A DNA stretch of 46,209 bases, from contig JAPLUR010000086.1 in NCBI GenBank assembly GCA_026397505.1, positions 1-46,209 of the forward strand. Direction: 5' to 3'. The notes beneath the pieces are model-generated. The model worked only from the letters and a program-made list of their open reading frames with translations, ran no database searches and was not told where the DNA came from. This document shows positions 42,371-46,209 of the stretch, one piece after another; position 1 is the first letter of the stretch, and each line of letters starts with the position of its first letter. A program made the translations under genes and the position numbers. The stretch comes from Candidatus Zixiibacteriota bacterium (GTDB lineage Bacteria; Zixibacteria; MSB-5A5; GN15; PGXB01).

Positions 42371-44721
42371 GTGAGAAGAAATATCCTGTTGTCCTTGATT
42401 CTGGTGATGACGTTTTTCGGGAGCAACGTGTGGACGACTGCACTTCCCGATTACTATTCCCGCTATAATTTTCTTATTGCGCCCCCCGGCGCATTTCAGG
42501 ATGGACTGGTCGGGTTTGTCAATCCGGCTAATCTGGCCTTGCTTAAAACCGGCGAGTCTCGTTTCTACTGGTCGACTAACGGCGTTGATGCTTCATCATT
42601 CCATGACTGGGGGTCGTTCTCCGGCGTGCGGGGATTGGGATTCGGTGTCCAGAGCCGGAAATTCGGAGATGTCAGAGTCACCGATTACAAAATATCGACC
42701 GGATTCGGTACCGGTGACTTCGCGAGCGGGCTGGCGTACGGCTGGTCCTCCGGGGGCAACGGCGCCATGGGCCGGGAGAAGATTATAAGTCTGGGCGGCC
42801 TTGCCCGTCCGGGGAAATATCTATCGCTGGGCCTGATCGGCAATTTCTCGCTGAAAAGGACGGCGCCTGGCAGAAGGGGATCGATATCTCCGATGCACCC
42901 TGGAGTGTCGGCGCGGCGGTGGAATTGGTTTCGGGAATAAGCCTGGTAGGACGATATTTCAAGAGTAAAGCATTCACGATCGGCCTCGCGATCAATTTCG
43001 GCCATGCGGAAATAGGGGCGCAGGGTCATTATGATTCCGATCACAATATTTCGCACTATACCTATTCGCTGAGAACAGGCGGCCTTCAGCCGAGCGTTTT
43101 CAGTAACATGGGACAGAGAAACCGAAAGTACCTTGCCGTTAACATGAAAGGAACGGTCGATTATCAGCGATATGTTTGGTTCGATAACGAAACACTTCGA
43201 TTCATGGATATTCTTCAGAATATTTGCGCCGCCGCGAATGACCCTCGGATCGGTGCTATTGCTCTAAATCTCTCCGGAATGAGAATTCTTCCCGAGCATG
43301 CCTGGGAAATTCGGCGGGAGTTAGCCGCCGCGCGTGACAGTGGTAAAAAGGTCATCATATTCATCGATAATGCCGCGATGACCTCATACCATCTCGCCTC
43401 AGTTGCCGATAAAGTTGTCATGGATCCCGAGGGGAGCGTAATGCTTTCCGGCTATGCTCTGGGAAAAACCTATTTCAAAGGGACCTTGGCCAAACTGGGT
43501 CTCGGCTTTGACGAATGGCGCTTCTTTAAGTACAAGTCGGCGGTCGAAGTGCTCAGCCGCGACCGGATGTCCGATCCGGATCGCGAACAGTACCAGAACT
43601 ATCTGGATGACTGGTACGAGGAGGTGCGGGCCGATATCTGTGCTTCGCGCACGATGACCCCGGAGCAGTATGATGAACTCATCAACGAAAAGTCATATTT
43701 CATGGCCGATGCGGCGCTCGAAGCGCATCTGGTCGATACGCTGGCCCGCTGGTCGGATCTGAGAAAAATGGTATCGACCGTGACCGGCCTTAATATGAAC
43801 GAAATGGCAGCCTCTGAATTGTACGATATCGCCCTGCCGCCGCAGTCCTGGGGCGCCCGACCCAAAGTGGCTGTGGTGTACGGCCTCGGCGAATGCGCCA
43901 TGGATACCGGAATCAAGGCGCGATGGCTGGAAAGAGTCTTTTTGAGCCTGGCACGCAACAAATCGGTCAAAGCGGTGGTGTTTCGGGTTGATTCCCCGGG
44001 GGGCGATGGTCTGGCCAGCGACCTGGTTGCCGAGGCGCTCAAGAAATGCGCCGAGAATAAGCCGGTCATTATCAGCCAGGGACAGGTAGCCGGTTCGGGC
44101 GGATACTGGATTTCGATGTACGGCCGGAGCATTGTCGCCGCACCACTCACTATCACCGGCTCTATCGGTGTCATCGGCGGCTGGCTCTACGATCTGGGTT
44201 TCAGCAGCAAACTGGGGATGACCTCCGATTTTGTCAAACGGGGTGACCATGCCGACTTAGGATTCGGTATCACCATACCATTCCTTGGATTACAGGTCCC
44301 GGCCCGCAATCTCACGCCCGAGGAACGGACACAGATGGAGGAGTTTATCAGAAAGTGCTACGATATCTTTGTCCAGAAAGTGGCCGCCGGACGAAAGATG
44401 TCGGTTGAGGATGTCAAAAGAATCGGCGAGGGGCATTTCTATTCCGGCACCGAGGGAAAAGCAAACGGGCTGGTGGATGAAATCGGCGGGCTAATGACGG
44501 CACTGGCGCTGGCTGAAACGACGGCGGGACTGAAACCGGCGGATGTGGAAATTCTGGAAATACCCAAAGACAAAGGTCTATTTAGATTTCGTTCGCCGAT
44601 GGCGTCGGTTGCGGCCGAAATGAATGCGGAGCCGTTCTATAGATATATCCGGATGCTCGCAGAGCATCAGGGTAAGTCGCTGCCGATGCTTCTCCCCGGC
44701 ACTTACCCGACGATCAAATAG
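42371..44721 (+). CDS. sppA: SppA-type signal peptide peptidase with N-terminal barrel-like domain, frameshifted
   Basis: GTG 42371 (GGAGG upstream) opens a frame with a signal peptide and a beta-rich domain (VGFVNPANLALLKTGESRFY). At the A run 42854-42857 the frame breaks. The continuation KDGAWQKGIDISDAPWSVGA lies one base back and runs to TAG 44719. One missing A explains it: a real mutation, a sequencing error, or less likely programmed slippage (the site is not a good slippery heptamer). The second part is SppA 67K type, two S49 domains: catalytic Lys region FFKYKSAVEVLSRDRMSDPD, and the Ser in VAGSGGYWISMYG followed by TITGSIGVIGGWLYDLGF. It would degrade membrane-inserted signal peptides. 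Confidence 0.78.
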
Positions 44722-44779
44722 CGGTCGCCTGAAATATCAATATGATTGAAAGAATCCTTTGCGAATATTAAACAAATGA

Positions 44780-44805
44780 AAACGGCGGCCGGGCGGCCGC
44801 CGTTT
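44780..44805. terminator. Strong terminator between sppA and the M16-like gene
   Basis: A perfect 11-bp stem AAACGGCGGCC/GGCCGCCGTTT with loop GGGC lies between convergent genes ending at 44721 (+) and 44832 (-). T runs on both sides are short. Confidence 0.7.
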
Positions 44806-44831
44806 GTGCTACGCTTTCTGCACCGTGCAAG

Positions 44832-46209
44832 TTACATCGTCAGCCAGAAATCGCGCGGGTAAAGGCGATATACCGGCTGTTCACCATCGGTCGCTTTGAT
44901 ATATTCCTCCATCGCCTTGAACTGGGGTTCGGGGCCGATAATGAAGAAACTTGCTTCCGGGCTTTCGGATTGTTTCGGCCCGTATCCGACCAGCGCCAAA
45001 CCCAAAACCGGTTCGACACGCGCTTTCATTTTGCTCATGAGATCGGCGGTCTTGCGCACCTCCATTACTTTCCGGCGGTAATTGCGAACCATATCCGGGG
45101 GGAGATTATCGGCCAGATCGTTGGCCATTCCCTGTCCGCGTGATTCATAAGTGGAAGCGGCTCGGGAACTGAGAAATACCTGGGCGGTAGCATAATCAAC
45201 CAGGCTCGGGTCGTTCAGCGGCGTTTTTAACTGATCCACCACAAAGCGCATTGTCTCCGAAATGTCGGGACACCTTTCGGCATAATACCCCACCCGGCCG
45301 TTACGTTCGTTGTAAGAAACGCCGTTACTGTACGCCAGCCCGGCGCCCCAGGTTTTCATGAAAAGACTATGGCCGCCGCCGCCGGTGTACATCCGTGCGG
45401 CCAAATCATTGATAATAGCACTGGTGCTGATGTCATAGATGCCGGCATCCCGGGCCGAGGAGATAATCACCCCATTGCGGGTATTTTCGTTGACCAAGCC
45501 GACATAGTCGGGATTTTTCAGACCCGGCACGCGATCGCGCAGGCGGCCGGTTATCCTGTCAGTTTTGGAGTAGGTCTGTCTGATCGATTTGCCGGTTGCA
45601 TCAAGCTTGGTCACCAGCTTCTCAATTATATCAAAAGTGGCATTCCGGTCGGTACTGTTCGATATCATGAACATCCGGGCGTTGTCCGTCTTACGCAGTA
45701 GCGACAATATATCATTCATCCGTGCGACAGTCCGCTCCGGCTTTATCATGATATCGGTCTTTATTTCGCGACATAAGTAATCCCAGTCCCCCGCCAGATC
45801 GGCATCGGGGATTTCCGGAAGAGTCATCTGAAGGCTTCTCGCAACGGCAACAGCATTGGTTTTCGTTCGTTCGGATGCGGAAAGAATCATCGCCGTCAGA
45901 CTTGTCTGCGTTGCACTGTCGGTTTCAGGATTGGCCAGCGCTGCCAGAAATGATGTCAACTCAGCACGACTTCTGCCTTTTCCGAGAACATGCACACTGT
46001 CGATGATAGCCGAAATCTCCGTCTCTTCGATTTCGTTACCGGGATCGGTGAGAAGCCATTTGAGACGCTGCAGGTGATGTATTTTGGTCAGAAAACAATC
46101 GGCGGAAAGAAATAACGGATTGGTTTGATACCGATAGGCCAGGGCCGGATAAGTCACCCAATATTCCTCCGACCCCTTCATCACATTTCTCAGCGATATC
46201 AGGCTCTGA
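44832..46209 (-). CDS. C-terminal part of an M16-like (insulinase-type) peptidase, partial
   Basis: The frame is open through the window edge (upstream residues read QSLISLRN before the GTG/ATG at 46184), so this is the C-terminal part of a larger protein; at least 458 residues are inside. AARMYTGGGGHSLFMKTWGA, GLAYSNGVSYNERNGRVGYY and ERCPDISETMRFVVDQL resemble the second, inactive M16 half that closes over the substrate (R/Y motif region). The zinc motif HxxEH would be in the missing N-terminal half. The 46185 start is therefore not real. The signature is partial, so the family call is moderate. Confidence 0.6.
   Translation of the reverse strand, partial: QSLISLRNVMKGSEEYWVTYPALAYRYQTNPLFLSADCFLTKIHHLQRLKWLLTDPGNEIEETEISAIIDSVHVLGKGRSRAELTSFLAALANPETDSATQTSLTAMILSASERTKTNAVAVARSLQMTLPEIPDADLAGDWDYLCREIKTDIMIKPERTVARMNDILSLLRKTDNARMFMISNSTDRNATFDIIEKLVTKLDATGKSIRQTYSKTDRITGRLRDRVPGLKNPDYVGLVNENTRNGVIISSARDAGIYDISTSAIINDLAARMYTGGGGHSLFMKTWGAGLAYSNGVSYNERNGRVGYYAERCPDISETMRFVVDQLKTPLNDPSLVDYATAQVFLSSRAASTYESRGQGMANDLADNLPPDMVRNYRRKVMEVRKTADLMSKMKARVEPVLGLALVGYGPKQSESPEASFFIIGPEPQFKAMEEYIKATDGEQPVYRLYPRDFWLTM

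Noticed and set aside
1-46209. UGA reassigned to an amino acid genome-wide, explaining the two in-frame UGAs
   Set aside because: Many genes here end at UGA with normal spacing to the next gene (arsR1, arsF, acr3, cydB, the ABC permease), and reading through them gives no conserved extension.

Overview
The window looks like a chromosomal segment of a Gram-negative, probably metagenome-derived bacterium. Outer-membrane-type proteins, lipoproteins and periplasmic c-type cytochrome motifs occur beside type I dockerin repeats and many NtrC-like sigma-54 activators. The mixture is reminiscent of the candidate phylum Zixibacteria and the wider FCB neighbourhood; that placement is inference from gene content. 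UGA is a normal stop in many genes here (arsR, acr3, cydB and others).

Layout. 1-170: tail of a Mutator/IS256-like transposase. 312-8391: minus-strand genes, namely ornithine aminotransferase, a DUF1573 lipoprotein with an in-frame UGA, a membrane-TPR protein, a flippase-like membrane protein, and an NtrC-type response regulator with its histidine kinase. 8748-12466: two YHS-domain proteins and oligopeptidase B. 12531-14906: a visibly AT-rich island with an IS1595-like zinc-ribbon fragment, an XRE/ImmA-IrrE protein, a DUF4411 PIN-like protein and a tiny lysine-rich ORF. 15050-18872: cytochrome bd oxidase (cydAB), a cupin and a sugar-nucleotide oxidoreductase. 19244-21854: a small secreted protein and a TPR/sigma-54 activator, one base apart. 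22032-24908: a secreted, cytochrome-flavoured cluster (CxxCH protein with dockerin, CX4CH lipoprotein, YceI, DUF5777). 24930-28469: a methyltransferase and an AAA+/VWA pair. 28535-39124: a large arsenic/metalloid region. 39214-46209: PhzF, a coiled-coil membrane protein, a DUF1028 protein, a frameshifted SppA and the end of an M16-like peptidase.

Main discovery candidate. Two separate DUF1573 genes (1820-2575 minus, 36702-37925 plus) are each split by a UGA at the same aligned position: the first cysteine of the family's C-G-C-T motif is replaced by UGA, leaving *-G-C-T. In both, the frame stays open after the UGA and the domain continues. In both, a hairpin starts exactly 14 nt after the UGA and its apical loop starts 19 to 20 nt after it, where bacterial SECIS elements lie. 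I read both as selenoproteins. The second follows a Cys-rich secreted protein and a MacB-like ABC transporter, next to an arsP-thioredoxin-DGC-arsF-arsG operon and acr3-arsR. Positions 34037-37925 may therefore be an undescribed selenium-dependent module linked to metalloid handling. No selA, selB, selC or selD gene is visible here, so the decoding machinery must lie elsewhere.

Regulation. Good sigma-70-like promoters (TTGACA with 16-17 bp spacing) precede several units. Palindromes suited to ArsR-type repressors lie at the start sites of all three arsR/acr3 units, and an FNR-like box precedes cydAB.
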